Positions 8,608 to 18,197 of a stretch of DNA of 64,000 nt are shown piece by piece. The stretch is from an uncultured Chitinophaga sp. (GTDB lineage: Bacteria > Bacteroidota > Bacteroidia > Cytophagales > Cyclobacteriaceae): contig CABHOK010000003.1 of NCBI GenBank assembly GCA_902168205.1, forward strand, positions 2,206,193 to 2,270,192, given 5' to 3'. Both the position numbers and the translations under genes were made by a program. The notes under the pieces are model-generated. The model saw only the letters and a list, made by a program, of their open reading frames with translations, did not search any database and was not told the DNA's origin. Each line of letters begins with the position of its first letter. Position 1 is the stretch's first letter.

Positions 8608-8910
8608 TATGCGAAGTGTAATGCTTTGATAAGCCGTGAATCTTTTCAATGTAAATTATTCATAAGCTGAAGATACAACGGATAGGGTACTGGTTTATAG
8701 TTATACCCGGGTATAGGAGAGCTGGTAGTTGGTCGCGACTTACTTAAACCTGTCGATAAAAATGTACTTTTATGGTTACCAGTCGGGTGTCGATTTTGTA
8801 AAAAATGACATTTCGAATAAATACCATACATCCGCAAGTCGCGGTACGATAGTCAACTTCTGGTCTGAATCGCGCATGTAATCTTTGCTGGTATAATACC
8901 TCAAACCTAC
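8608..8910. other. intergenic spacer, nothing identified
   Basis: No coding potential stands out on either strand. TATAAT-like AT-rich stretches occur near 8890, just before the next gene, but no clear Bacteroidota promoter was found. Confidence 0.5.
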
Positions 8911-9420
8911 ATGAAGAAAGCAATTGACTTTTTGCGTTCAGAGATTTTTATATTTCTAACGCTTTTACTTGTCATAACCTCTCAGATCATACACACGATG
9001 TACCTTTTTGAAACGGTACGTGTATTCGATCTCAGTTTTGAAATCGCATCGTATCACATCACCATTGCCAACTGGGTGCACGCATTCATCTTTGCTCTGG
9101 CCATTGAAGCTGCTATACTGATGTTCATTCTTAACAACAAGCCTACACCATCGAAAGTATATGCAGTAGCATCGTTTGCTACCAACCTGCTATACTACAA
9201 AGTATGGGATGTAGCCTTGCCAACCATCTTTACCAGCGTTCTCATCAGCTCGATGCTGGCCGGTTCGATCTGGTTCTTCTCTGACCTGCTGGCTGAAAAG
9301 ATCAGTGGCGTAGTAGAGACTTCCTCCAAGGAAGAAGACGAACTTAAAAAGATACTGGCTGCGAATGACGAGGTAAAAAAAATTAATTTCAAGACTACTA
9401 TGCCTATGAACGGCCGGTAA
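8911..9420 (+). CDS. hypothetical four-helix membrane protein
   Basis: 169 residues with about four membrane helices: FIFLTLLLVITSQIIHTMYL, WVHAFIFALAIEAAILMFIL, KVYAVASFATNLLYY and LPTIFTSVLISSMLAGSIWFF. A charged cytoplasmic tail (SSKEEDELKKILAANDEVKK) follows. No family is recognised, and the gene stands alone. It is followed at once by a strong hairpin terminator, which supports a complete transcription unit. Confidence 0.6.
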   Translation: MKKAIDFLRSEIFIFLTLLLVITSQIIHTMYLFETVRVFDLSFEIASYHITIANWVHAFIFALAIEAAILMFILNNKPTPSKVYAVASFATNLLYYKVWDVALPTIFTSVLISSMLAGSIWFFSDLLAEKISGVVETSSKEEDELKKILAANDEVKKINFKTTMPMNGR

Positions 9421-9447
9421 TCAACCATACAGGCAGTACAAAAAATG

Positions 9448-9479
9448 AAAGGCGCGGGTAATTTTTCCTGCGCCTTTTT
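9448..9479 (+). terminator. rho-independent terminator
   Basis: The stem AAAGGCGCGGG (9448-9458) pairs with CCTGCGCCTTT (9467-9477, one G-T pair) around an eight-base loop, followed by T's. It ends the 8911-9420 gene and lies inside the 5' extension of the downstream reading frame, which argues against a start at 9445. Confidence 0.85.
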
Positions 9480-9489
9480 ATTTATCACC

Positions 9490-9873
9490 ATGGCATGCTT
9501 ACATTTAAGTATAGCTGTGAATGTTGTGAAAGCCATTGATCTCTATTTTCACAAGAAGGAAGAGCCGGTAAAAAGTTTTATGCTGGCGTTGCGTTCCGTG
9601 ATCCTTCGATTTGATCCACACATCACCGAGCAATGGAAATACGGCATGCCTTTCTATTGCTATAACAACAAAATGTTCTGCTACCTCTGGATTCACAAAA
9701 AATATAAGCAGCCCTATATCGGCATCGTAGAAGGATCGGGTGTCGATCATCCACTACTCATCCAGGAGAAACGCGCCCGCATGAAAATCATGCTCCTCGA
9801 CCCAACGAAAGACGTGCCGGTGAAGACGATAAGCACGATCTTGAAGGAAGCGCGGAAAAGCTATGCGCTTTGA
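9490..9873 (+). CDS. DUF1801 domain protein
   Basis: About 127 residues from ATG 9490. The DUF1801 signature is clear: LRSVILRFDPHITEQWKYGMPFYCYNNKMFCYLWIH, where the E.WKYGMPFY core is diagnostic, and KTISTILKEARKSYAL closes it. The family is small, cytosolic and often called YdhG-like, with no established reaction. The frame is open back to 9445, but that extension is the terminator of the gene before. GTG codons near 9520 are another possible start. Confidence 0.75.
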   Translation: MACLHLSIAVNVVKAIDLYFHKKEEPVKSFMLALRSVILRFDPHITEQWKYGMPFYCYNNKMFCYLWIHKKYKQPYIGIVEGSGVDHPLLIQEKRARMKIMLLDPTKDVPVKTISTILKEARKSYAL

Positions 9874-10144
9874 AATGGCTGCTGGCTGCAAGCTACCGGC
9901 TTCGGGAAGATTCCAGGTAAATATATACTTACCTATAGGAAACGTTGGGCGTTTAAGCTGCATGCCTTGAGCCGCTGAGAGGCTGTTTGTCCTGAGGCCA
10001 GCAGCTTGCAGCCAGTAGAAAAAAAGCCACCCGATTATCGGGCAGCTTTCGAGTTGTTTGGGTTAAAGTATTGTTACGAGAGGCTTTGTTCTGCAGCCAG
10101 CGGCCAGAAGCCAGCACCTTTTCTCCCTCTCGCAGCTCGTGCCG
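9874..10144. repeat. dispersed GC-rich intergenic repeat block
   Basis: This block has the same vocabulary as 2683-2990: GGCTGCTGGCTGCAAGC at the start, GGCTGTTTGTCCTGA at 9981-9995, GCCAGCAGCTTGCAGCCAG just after, and GCAGCCAGCGGCCAGAAGCC near 10093. The segments flank a minus-strand terminator hairpin. It is non-coding. Confidence 0.6.
10019..10047 (-). terminator. rho-independent terminator (minus strand) for the hexosaminidase gene
   Basis: On the minus strand AGCTGCCCGAT pairs with ATCGGGTGGCT (two wobble pairs), followed by seven T's. It lies about 100 bases beyond the stop of the GH20 gene. Confidence 0.75.
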
Positions 10145-12454
10145 CTACTGCACGAGCTTCCACCAGCTCGCAGGTATGGCAGCAGGTTTATCGCCCGGTA
10201 AGCTATATTTCAAATCGAGAGTGAAGCCGCCACCGCCTTCTACAAAGTCCAGTTCGAAACGGTGTGGTCCTTTTTCAAGTGCTACGCCACCGCTCTTCTG
10301 CAGGGGAGCATGCATGCCGTCATTGTCAACAACCAACCGGTCGTCTATACGCAGTACGCCACCGTCATCGCAGGTAAAGTAGAAGTTGTAAATGCCTTGC
10401 TGGGGTACATCGATATAGCCTCTGTATTTCAGACCAAAGCTTCCTTTACCAATTTTTTCCGGCACCACGATATCAGCAACGGTAAGCGTTGTGTCGGCAT
10501 CTGCCTTTATCTTTTGGGTATTTTTAAAGAAGCCTTCGTAGAATGATAACTGCAGACCGTTGTTAACTTCTTTCACACCTTGTGCCGGTGAGTAATTCTG
10601 TTGTTCGTATAGGATGGTATATACATCGCCTCTGCGTCCTTCTTTGGTGAAGGCTGCAAGCTTTATGGTTACCGGTTTGTTAATTGTAAGCGGCTCGCTT
10701 AAGGTGGTAGATTCAAGTGTCGGGAGAGTACCATCCGTAGTGTAATGCAGCGCTAAACCTTTTACCGGGGGCTTCACATCCAGCACAGCTTTGTCAACGA
10801 ATACATTTCGTTCGGTGAAACCATCGAGATCAGGTAACCGGTATGATACATTCAGGCGATCAAGTCGCTCGTATTGATAGGTAAGGCGTGTGAGGTAGTT
10901 GTCGTATTGATTACGATTTGTCCACAGCACTTCACTCAGGGCGGTCATGCGCGGCATGATCATATAGTCTGCGCGCGTCTCCGTAGGTATATATTCTGTC
11001 CAGGTGTTCGCCTGTGCGCCCATGATGTTACTCGCAGCAAGGGAGTCGAGTCCTTTTGGTATCGTACTGAAATGGTATACATTAAAGACCGAATGCTTAT
11101 CTGGTTGTGAATCGAAATATAGCGGGTTGCCCGGAGTCATAATTACTTTGTTACCATTCCTGGCAGCCGTTATCGGAGCTTCCGGTACCCATGCACGCCA
11201 GTACATGACAATGGCCGAAGGTGTTACACCTCCTTCGAGGATCTCATCCCAGCCAATCAGTTTTTTGCCGTGCGCGTTGAAGAATTTTTCCATACGCTTT
11301 ACAAAATAACTTTGCAGCGCATTCAGATCTTTCAGACCTTCTTTCTTCATCAGCACTTTGCACGCGTCCGATTGTCCCCAGGTAGTCTTTTCAACTTCGT
11401 CAGCACCGAGGTGTATATAGGTAGAAGGGAACAGTTCAAAAATTTCGGTGAATACATCTTCGGCAAATTTATAGGTCTCTTCGTTGCACGGACAGATCGG
11501 TGTCGAGAACAACTTGCCCCACGCTGCATTACCGGTACATGCCAGTTGAGGATACTCGCGTATAGCGGCCATCATGTGACCGGGCATATCAATCTCCGGA
11601 ATAATATCGATGTGTCGCTCGGCAGCAAACGCAATGATGCCGCGCATTTCTTCCTGTGTATAAAAACCACCGTATACCGTTTTCCCATCGCGTTGTTTGA
11701 TATGCTTCGGATCGATCACAAAATCAGGATTGTCTTTCGCGCGTTTCATACAAACCGAATCCTGGTTGTTGAACTCGCGCCAGGCACCGTTCTCGGTTAG
11801 TTTAGGATACTTCTTGATCTCAATGCGCCATCCCTGGTCATCGGTAAGATGCAGGTGAAGCTTGTTGAATTTATACAGCGCGAGCAGGTCTATAAATTTC
11901 TTCAGGTAATCGATCGAGAAGAAGTGTCTCGATACATCCAGGTGCATACCGCGCCAGTCATATTTCGGGTAATCGGTAATGGATGTATTCGGAACTTTTA
12001 CTTCCGATGAAGCAGCACCGTTGCCTTCAAATTCTGCCGGCAATAATTGACGCAGTGTTTCAATCGCCCGAAATATACCCGTGCCTGTTTTTGCTTTTAT
12101 TTTTATGTTGTTGTTGGTAACGTCAAGGGTATATGCTTCAGCATGCGTCAGCGTAGTGTCCGTTATCAACTCGATTGTATTGTTTCCTGCATCTGTACCT
12201 ACAGTGAGCGTTTTTCCCGTAGCCTGCTTCAGCAGTGCCTGCAGTAGTTTTACTTCAGGCTCAAACGAACCGTGCGTAACAATTTTAGTTTCTTCGCTGA
12301 TGTTGAAATTTCCATCGTGCGCTGCCAGCGTCTGCGGGTAGGGTATGAGTGCATACCGTTTGTTTACATCCGCATCGGGTTCTTTTTCATCGTTACAGGC
12401 TAACAATACAAAGGCAAGCATAAATGCCAGCGCTACAGGTACCAGGTGTTTCAT
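10145..12454 (-). CDS. beta-N-acetylhexosaminidase (GH20) lipoprotein with PA14-like C-terminus
   Basis: 769 residues. A lipoprotein leader ends in LLAC (Cys20). A GH20 N-terminal accessory domain follows to about residue 150. The GH20 barrel starts at KYDWRGMHLDVSRHFF, and the catalytic Asp-Glu pair lies in HLGADEVEKTTW near residue 347. After the barrel comes a chitobiase-type C-terminal segment (LHYTTDGTLPT). The last 130 or so residues (YRGYIDVPQQGIYNFYFTC, FELDFVEGGGGFTLDL) look like a PA14 carbohydrate-binding domain. It removes terminal GlcNAc/GalNAc from chitin or glycans, probably at the cell surface. The gene is monocistronic. Confidence 0.92.
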   Translation of the reverse strand: MKHLVPVALAFMLAFVLLACNDEKEPDADVNKRYALIPYPQTLAAHDGNFNISEETKIVTHGSFEPEVKLLQALLKQATGKTLTVGTDAGNNTIELITDTTLTHAEAYTLDVTNNNIKIKAKTGTGIFRAIETLRQLLPAEFEGNGAASSEVKVPNTSITDYPKYDWRGMHLDVSRHFFSIDYLKKFIDLLALYKFNKLHLHLTDDQGWRIEIKKYPKLTENGAWREFNNQDSVCMKRAKDNPDFVIDPKHIKQRDGKTVYGGFYTQEEMRGIIAFAAERHIDIIPEIDMPGHMMAAIREYPQLACTGNAAWGKLFSTPICPCNEETYKFAEDVFTEIFELFPSTYIHLGADEVEKTTWGQSDACKVLMKKEGLKDLNALQSYFVKRMEKFFNAHGKKLIGWDEILEGGVTPSAIVMYWRAWVPEAPITAARNGNKVIMTPGNPLYFDSQPDKHSVFNVYHFSTIPKGLDSLAASNIMGAQANTWTEYIPTETRADYMIMPRMTALSEVLWTNRNQYDNYLTRLTYQYERLDRLNVSYRLPDLDGFTERNVFVDKAVLDVKPPVKGLALHYTTDGTLPTLESTTLSEPLTINKPVTIKLAAFTKEGRRGDVYTILYEQQNYSPAQGVKEVNNGLQLSFYEGFFKNTQKIKADADTTLTVADIVVPEKIGKGSFGLKYRGYIDVPQQGIYNFYFTCDDGGVLRIDDRLVVDNDGMHAPLQKSGGVALEKGPHRFELDFVEGGGGFTLDLKYSLPGDKPAAIPASWWKLVQ

Positions 12455-12943
12455 CAGGACAATTTTTACTTTTTTTTCAGGTCAACTAATAAGAAGACCA
12501 AATCAATAATTCCAAAATCGGTAAACCGGAATCGGCCGCGATTCTAATACAAGCAACAGAAAATAATTCACAGTTTTATACAGATGGTTAAATAGCAGAG
12601 CGATTGTACGTGAAGATGTAAGGTGTGCGCAGTGTGTACGTCATTTGCTGATAATGCCGTCATTTCGAGCGAGCCGAGTTTGCTATGCAATACACGCGTT
12701 CCCGCGAGAGACCAATGTCTCAATTTTCAAAAGTGTGATGCACGTTTATCGCATTGTTGATAGCGACACATTTGTTAAGACAGCACATGCGTTGCTCCGA
12801 CCAGGGGGGGGCTCGCGGGGAGTATAGCAACATGATTATAGTGCGAGCGCTCGAAGGGACGCAGTGCTGCGCCAGATGCTTTTATTTTAAAACATTCCCA
12901 TTGTATATTTCGCCACTTTGTAGTTAATCAACCCCCTGGTATT
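12455..12943. repeat. long spacer with repeat-like GTCATTTCGAGCGA element and a G8 run
   Basis: No credible gene. GTCATTTCGAGCGAGCCGAG near 12660 resembles the scattered GTCATTTCGAGCGA intergenic repeats common in Bacteroidota genomes (from memory). A run of eight G's occurs at 12804-12811. TATATTTC near 12903 could be a weak -7 element for the DinB gene. Confidence 0.4.
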
Positions 12944-13501
12944 ATGGACACCCGGCATTGGATAACCCGGATCGATCGCATCACCGAAGATTTTAAAAAC
13001 GATTTTGGAAGCCTCACGGCCGAGCAGTTGAACTGGAAGCAACATGCTAATGCGTGGAGTATTGCTCAGAATGTTCATCATCTTATCGTGATCAACGAAA
13101 CGTATTATCCAGTTATCCGGGAGATTCGTGCAAATACGTATAGCGTACCCTGGATTGGTAAGATCGGTTTTATGAGACGCTTCTTTGCACGTGTTATTCT
13201 GAATTCAGTTCAACCCGATCGCAAACGCAAAATGAAAACCTTTCCATTGTGGGAGCCATCAGCCAGTGCTATTGGTGCAGATATACTTCGTAAATTCGAA
13301 GAGCACCAGGCGAGCCTCAGGAAGTTGATCAACGAAAGCAGTGACCTGCTGGATAAAGGTGTTGCACTGTCTTCGCCAGCGAATAAAAATATAGTATATA
13401 CACTAGCCGATGCATTTGAGATCATAGTTACGCACGAGGCGCGCCACCTGGAACAGGCCCGTGAAGTTTACCGGGCCTATCAGAAAAGTGTATACCACTA
13501 A
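12944..13501 (+). CDS. DinB superfamily protein
   Basis: 185 residues of four-helix-bundle type. The first signature is LTAEQLNWKQHANAWSIAQN followed by VHHLIVINETYYPVI. The second is FEIIVTHEARHLEQAREV near the end. The conserved His residues (HH near 46-47, H near 166 and 170) are the usual metal ligands of the family. Members are metal-dependent enzymes, often thiol transferases. No specific substrate is indicated. It is convergent with a response regulator gene 35 bases away. Confidence 0.85.
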   Translation: MDTRHWITRIDRITEDFKNDFGSLTAEQLNWKQHANAWSIAQNVHHLIVINETYYPVIREIRANTYSVPWIGKIGFMRRFFARVILNSVQPDRKRKMKTFPLWEPSASAIGADILRKFEEHQASLRKLINESSDLLDKGVALSSPANKNIVYTLADAFEIIVTHEARHLEQAREVYRAYQKSVYH

Positions 13502-13535
13502 GAGACTAGCCATGTCAAATAATGTTTGTGGTATC

Positions 13536-13985
13536 TTATAGTTTGTTCAACACAAACTTCGCTTTGGTAGGGTAGTATAAAGTCTTCTTCCAGTCGATCG
13601 ATAAAATTCTCTCCAGCATATCTTTCAACTCACCAATGGTGGTGGGTTTTATTACGAACAGGTTTGATCCTTCGCGATAACAGTATTCTACATTTACCAG
13701 ATCCGTTAAGGATGAGTATATAATTACCGGCAGGTGGTCGTATTTTTGGTTCGAGCGGATGGCGCGAAGACATTGGCGTCCGTCCTGACACGGCATCAGG
13801 AGATCCAGAAAAAGTATATCGGGTGTTTTTTCATCCAGCAGTTTCATGAGTATCTCTCCGTTCTCTGCACGCGACAGGACTACGGTATAGGAAACTTCCT
13901 GCACTGCCAATGAGAATACGTAATAATCATCGTCATCATCTTCTGCCAGTAAGATGTTTGTTGCCTGTTCTTTCACTAAGTTCAT
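13536..13985 (-). CDS. CheY-like response regulator (Rcp1 type)
   Basis: 149 residues, a single receiver domain. ILLAEDDDDDYYVF supplies the acidic pocket, DILFLDLLMP the phosphoacceptor Asp near residue 62, VIIYSSL the switch Ser, and FVIKPT the conserved Lys. There is no output domain, so it acts by protein contact. There is no kinase next to it; it is an orphan regulator. Confidence 0.9.
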   Translation of the reverse strand: MNLVKEQATNILLAEDDDDDYYVFSLAVQEVSYTVVLSRAENGEILMKLLDEKTPDILFLDLLMPCQDGRQCLRAIRSNQKYDHLPVIIYSSLTDLVNVEYCYREGSNLFVIKPTTIGELKDMLERILSIDWKKTLYYPTKAKFVLNKL

Positions 13986-14330
13986 ACTGCTCGTTCGTTA
14001 TCGTAGTCAGGGCTTCTGAAGATGTACATTTGAAATTCTGCAGAATCGATTTAAAAATCAGAAACAAAATCCGTTTTCAGAAGTATTATTGCTGATTTCG
14101 CTTGGTAAAGTGCTGGCACAGTTTTTTGCAGAAGCGGTGCGTTATAGTAATCGTATAGATGGGTAATGATCTACCCCAGTAGCTTCACTAAAATGCTTCC
14201 ATTGTAATAACACGTTTGCTACATTATTGATTTGTGATTTTCTCTTAACCTTTATACTAATTTTTCAGGCGGTATTATTCTCTTCCGGTAAAAGGTCTAC
14301 ATTCGCGACTGATTTATTGGTTTTGATGAG
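13986..14330. other. divergent promoter spacer, no gene seen
   Basis: AT-rich spacer between divergent genes. No RNA gene or clear -33/-7 pair was found. A near sigma-54-like string at about 14110 has the wrong spacing. Confidence 0.5.
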
Positions 14331-15545
14331 ATGAAAAAAGCATGGGTGCTTATTCTCTGGCTTTCTGTTTTCAAGATTGCCTGTGCACAAAAGGAAGTTC
14401 CATACGTAATACTGGTTTCGTTTGATGGTTTTCGGTACGACTATGTATCCAAATTCAATCCACCGCATTTCAAAGAGTTTATTCGTAAAGGCACAGCTGC
14501 TGAAGGACTGATCCCTTCATTTCCCAGCAAGACATTTCCGAATCACTATACACTGGTTACCGGTTTATACCCGGGACATCACGGCCTGGTAGATAATACA
14601 TTCTACGATCCGACACTGCATAGAGTATACGGCATGAAAGATAAAAGCGTAGTACGCGATACATCTTTCTATGGAGGTACACCGCTGTGGCAGCTGGCAC
14701 AACAGGCAGGACAACGCTCTGCTTCATTTTTCTGGGTGGGATCGGAAGCTCCCGTAAAAGGGGAGTATCCGAATTACTACCTTCCGTACGATGAATCAGT
14801 ACGAAATGACAAACGTATTGACCAGGTGATTGCATGGCTCAATCTTCCGGAGAAGGAGCGACCACATTTTATATCCCTGTATTTTTCTTTGGTTGATTCG
14901 GAAGGACATCGATCCGGACCTGCTTCTGACAAGTTGAAAGAAACGGTATTGAAAGCAGATTCGCTGCTCGGCAATCTCGAAGAGAAATTGAAAAGTGTTA
15001 AGCTCCCGGTAAATGTTATACTGGTGTCTGATCATGGTATGTATGGACTGACGGACCAGGAAGTTACTTACATTACGCTGCAGAAATTATATAACACCAA
15101 AGATTCATCCGTTATTACTGCGAACGGTGGAACGCAAACACATATTTATACGAAGCGCGCAGATTCGTTATATACTATATTGAAGAAACAGGAGAACCAT
15201 TTTAAAGTATATAAGCGTGAAGAACTTCCGGCCCGGTGGTATTATAACAATGACAGAACCGGTGATTTACTGATTGTAGCAGAACCGGGATACTATATTC
15301 AGGATATAGCACGGGGCTTTGGTAATTGGCAGTCTGCTGCGTTTGGTGTGCACGGATACGATCCCGGTGTTGTGAAAGAAATGCAGGGTATATTTTATGC
15401 CAAAGGCCCGAATATAAAAGCAGGTAAAACCATTGGCGCATTCGAGAATATACATGTATACCCGCTGATCGCCCATATACTTGGTTTACAAACACCACCG
15501 ATCGATGGTAAATTTGAAGTACTGAAACCGATCTATAAAAAGTAA
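14331..15545 (+). CDS. ectonucleotide pyrophosphatase/phosphodiesterase (alkaline phosphatase superfamily)
   Basis: 404 residues with a signal peptide (MKKAWVLILWLSVFKIACAQ). Metal-site motifs of the NPP family are in order: ILVSFDGFRYDY (first Asp), PSFPSKTFPNHYTLVTGLYPG (Thr nucleophile), SLVDSEGHRSGP, LVSDHGM and FGVHGYD. It is a two-zinc phosphodiesterase acting in the periplasm or at the surface on nucleotides or other phosphodiesters. Length is normal for the bacterial family. A terminator follows directly. Confidence 0.9.
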   Translation: MKKAWVLILWLSVFKIACAQKEVPYVILVSFDGFRYDYVSKFNPPHFKEFIRKGTAAEGLIPSFPSKTFPNHYTLVTGLYPGHHGLVDNTFYDPTLHRVYGMKDKSVVRDTSFYGGTPLWQLAQQAGQRSASFFWVGSEAPVKGEYPNYYLPYDESVRNDKRIDQVIAWLNLPEKERPHFISLYFSLVDSEGHRSGPASDKLKETVLKADSLLGNLEEKLKSVKLPVNVILVSDHGMYGLTDQEVTYITLQKLYNTKDSSVITANGGTQTHIYTKRADSLYTILKKQENHFKVYKREELPARWYYNNDRTGDLLIVAEPGYYIQDIARGFGNWQSAAFGVHGYDPGVVKEMQGIFYAKGPNIKAGKTIGAFENIHVYPLIAHILGLQTPPIDGKFEVLKPIYKK

Positions 15546-15553
15546 AGAAAATA

Positions 15554-15583
15554 AACGGCTCCACTTTGGGGCCGTTACTTTTT
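15554..15583 (+). terminator. rho-independent terminator after the NPP gene
   Basis: AACGGCTCC pairs with GGGGCCGTT (one T-G pair) around ACTTT, followed by ACTTTTT. It overlaps the last codons of the convergent small gene. Confidence 0.75.
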
Positions 15584-15763
15584 AACTTTAGTCTTTTTCT
15601 TATCAGACTTCGTAACCGATTCGTTTTTTCCTTCCGGAGCTTTTTTATCTTCTATTTCCTTCTGTGATGACGGATCCATAATCTGCGGTGGTGGTGGTGT
15701 TTCTACTCCTGTAGCAGCATCTCTGTTTTTCGTAGTGTCCTTATTTTTATCGTTACTTTCCAT
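15575..15763 (-). CDS. small charged hypothetical protein
   Basis: About 62 residues from the ATG at 15763; a further ATG lies 21 bases upstream. It is very hydrophilic: a Pro run (ETPPPPQIMDP), then mixed Lys/Asp/Glu ending KSDKKKTKVKK. It is probably disordered. No homology is recognised, and it could be non-coding. It is kept because the frame is intact and it occupies an otherwise empty gap. Confidence 0.4.
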   Translation of the reverse strand: MESNDKNKDTTKNRDAATGVETPPPPQIMDPSSQKEIEDKKAPEGKNESVTKSDKKKTKVKK

Positions 15764-15838
15764 GATAGCGTTTTTTAAAAGCATAGTTTAAAAAATAATG
15801 CCGGGTAAAAATGCAATCAATTCAAATGCGCGCCATGG

Positions 15839-16735
15839 CTACCGATGCTGATCGTAGCGATTTATGGGCACCGCATTTCGTAGCTGTTGCAGCACTTGCT
15901 GCGTAAGTGAAGGTGCTGTGGAGGATTGAATATTACTATGCAGTTGTTGCTCCGTTCGGATGCCAACCACTGCACTCGTAACAGCCGGATGATGCAGTAT
16001 AAATTTTAATGCAGTATCCGTAGTACTTCTTCCTTTTTTCGTTACCGCTGCTATAGCATCTGCAGCTTTCGACACATCGGCAGCTGTATAGTTCAGGTAT
16101 GGCTCTGCTGATTTGCCAAGTAACAATCCCCTGGCTACACTGCCGCGCGCCAGTACACCAATCGTATTTTGATGAAGGAGAGAAAGACATTCTTCTTCTG
16201 GTCTGCGATCGAGTAAGCTATACTGCATCATCACGCTTACGATGGCAGAGCGTTTTACATATTCACGGATCACATTCGGACGAATGGAAGATATACCATA
16301 GTAGCGAATTTTACCCTGCTGCTTCAGTGACTCAAACGCCTCAATGGTTTCATCAATAGGATCTTGTATGGTGCCACCGTGCAACTGGTATAGATCGATA
16401 TAGTCAGTTTGCAATCGCTTCAGACTTTTTTCAACCGCTCCGCGTATATACTTGCCCGAAGCATTCCAGTCAAAACCGTTACCATCGGCACGTACCTGAT
16501 TGCCGACCTTCGTTCCGATTATTACTTTATCGCGCATCGTTTTGAAGGCACGGCCTACGGTTTCTTCGTTAAAACCGTTCTGGTATATGTCAGCGGTATC
16601 AAAGTAATTAATGCCCTGGTCGAATGCGTGGTGGAGTAAGGTCGCATTGGCATCATGATCGTTGCCCAGCGACATGCAACCGAAACTGATTTCACTGATC
16701 GTTAAGTCGGATGTACCCAGTGGTTTATACTGCAT
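15839..16735 (-). CDS. aldo/keto reductase
   Basis: 298 residues. Family motifs are all present: LTISEISFGCMSLG, INYFDTADIYQNG (catalytic Asp and Tyr), VIIGTKVGN (Lys), and DYIDLYQLHGG (His). SVMMQYSLLDR and ALKFILHHPAVTSAVVGIR form the NADP-binding end. It reduces aldehydes or ketones with NADPH in the cytoplasm. The substrate is not indicated. It lies just downstream of the amidohydrolase gene (29-base gap) and may share its transcript. Confidence 0.92.
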   Translation of the reverse strand: MQYKPLGTSDLTISEISFGCMSLGNDHDANATLLHHAFDQGINYFDTADIYQNGFNEETVGRAFKTMRDKVIIGTKVGNQVRADGNGFDWNASGKYIRGAVEKSLKRLQTDYIDLYQLHGGTIQDPIDETIEAFESLKQQGKIRYYGISSIRPNVIREYVKRSAIVSVMMQYSLLDRRPEEECLSLLHQNTIGVLARGSVARGLLLGKSAEPYLNYTAADVSKAADAIAAVTKKGRSTTDTALKFILHHPAVTSAVVGIRTEQQLHSNIQSSTAPSLTQQVLQQLRNAVPINRYDQHR

Positions 16736-16764
16736 AGAATATGCCGGTAGGAAATATATACCGG

Positions 16765-18135
16765 TTATTTGGTTTTGTCGAGTTTATCCAGCGCAGCTGC
16801 GATCGATGCTTTCGTTATCCACTTCCCGCCCAGCGCAACGCCTTCTATCTTTTGAGTCTGCGTAATATCTTTCAACGGGTTTCCGGCAAGGAGTATAACA
16901 TCGGCTGTAGCACCGGGTTTAATTACTCCCGCATCCACACGATTCAGATATGCCGCTACATTTACAGTGCCTGTGCGCAACGCCTGGTATGGAGTAAGAC
17001 CAGCCCGCACTAAATATTGTAATTCATGATGTGTAGAGAAACCGGGAACATTGAATATCTGCGGAGCATCGCATCCTAATAAAAGTCCCACACCATTTTG
17101 CTGGCATGCAAGGATCAGTTTTCGTCTGAGCCTGATGAATTGCTCGACCTCGGCAACATTATACTGCGGATTGCTCATCAGGTTCTTTTTCACATCCATC
17201 CATTGATTGACAGTCTCCGGCTTCATATACTTTGCATCGGGATCAGCCTTGAACATATCCGGAGTAAATTCAGGAGCGAACCATCTTTCTGCCAGCGATT
17301 GTGTTGGAACAACCCACACGTTTTTTTCTTTCAGCCCTTTCATCAGTCTGGGTATCTGTGTGGTATCAGCTTCATCCGCTATAAACATCGCGAACAAACC
17401 GGCTTGTTGTTCGTTCATGGTTTCTATACCGGGCACGAGTCCTTCGATAAAACCATCGAGGTGATCGATCGATGAATACCCGGCATCAATCGCCCGCCAT
17501 ACACCCACACCAAACGATACGTGTCCTACAAAAGGTATATTTACTTCTTTGGCAGCCGCGGCTATAGCATCGAACTTCGCGCGCGTAAGTCCGGGGTGTA
17601 GCTTCAGATAATCATAGCCAGCCGCTTTCTGTTTGCGCACCATTTCCGCACCGGCTTCGGGTGATGTAACGCTGATACCGTTGAAGGAAGGACCGGTAGT
17701 ATATAAACGCGGTCCCAGAATTTCGCCCTGCTGTAATTTACTGCGCAGCTCCAGGTGTTTCGGGTGTCCCAGCATACCGCGAATCGTTGTTATACCATTT
17801 ACAGCAAACAACGTCAACACTTCTTTCATCGGTTCTATATCATCAACAGGCGGTACGTGCGCGTGCATCTCGGCCAACCCCGGTATCAGGTATTTACCTT
17901 GGCCGTCAATCACAAAGGCATTCTTGCTATACTTTGCCTTTGTACCCACCGCAGTAATTTTACCATCCTTGATAACAACGGTCTGGTTTTCAAGAACACG
18001 CTCGGTGTCCATGGGCACTACGTTAACATGGGTGATCACAATTTCACGTTGCGTTGAATTGATTACATCCTGAGCATAGGATGTACTATAGAAAACAAAC
18101 AGCCACAGCAGGCTGCTGAGTATATTTTTTTTCAT
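16765..18135 (-). CDS. secreted amidohydrolase family protein
   Basis: 456 residues from ATG 18135, chosen because it opens a signal peptide (MKKNILSSLLWLFVFYSTSYAQ). The frame runs on upstream to 18267 without conserved sequence. Metal motifs are LIPGLAEMHAHVP (HxH), then LKLHPGL, FVGHVSFG, SIDHLDGF and LLLGCDAPQ. The N- and C-terminal strands (HVNVVPMDTERVLENQTVVI, PGATADVILLAGNPLKDI) form the small sandwich domain. The enzyme probably hydrolyses a C-N bond in a peptide-like or cyclic amide substrate in the periplasm. The substrate is unknown. Confidence 0.88.
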   Translation of the reverse strand: MKKNILSSLLWLFVFYSTSYAQDVINSTQREIVITHVNVVPMDTERVLENQTVVIKDGKITAVGTKAKYSKNAFVIDGQGKYLIPGLAEMHAHVPPVDDIEPMKEVLTLFAVNGITTIRGMLGHPKHLELRSKLQQGEILGPRLYTTGPSFNGISVTSPEAGAEMVRKQKAAGYDYLKLHPGLTRAKFDAIAAAAKEVNIPFVGHVSFGVGVWRAIDAGYSSIDHLDGFIEGLVPGIETMNEQQAGLFAMFIADEADTTQIPRLMKGLKEKNVWVVPTQSLAERWFAPEFTPDMFKADPDAKYMKPETVNQWMDVKKNLMSNPQYNVAEVEQFIRLRRKLILACQQNGVGLLLGCDAPQIFNVPGFSTHHELQYLVRAGLTPYQALRTGTVNVAAYLNRVDAGVIKPGATADVILLAGNPLKDITQTQKIEGVALGGKWITKASIAAALDKLDKTK

Positions 18136-18197
18136 GGTGTAAGAGGGGATGATTACATCACTGAAATTACGATATCCGGTAACAGGCCGAAAGCCGC

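Noticed and set aside
14110..14128. sigma-54-like string TGGCAC...TTGCA
   Set aside because: The distance between the GG and GC elements is one base too long (11 instead of 10) and no activator gene is near.
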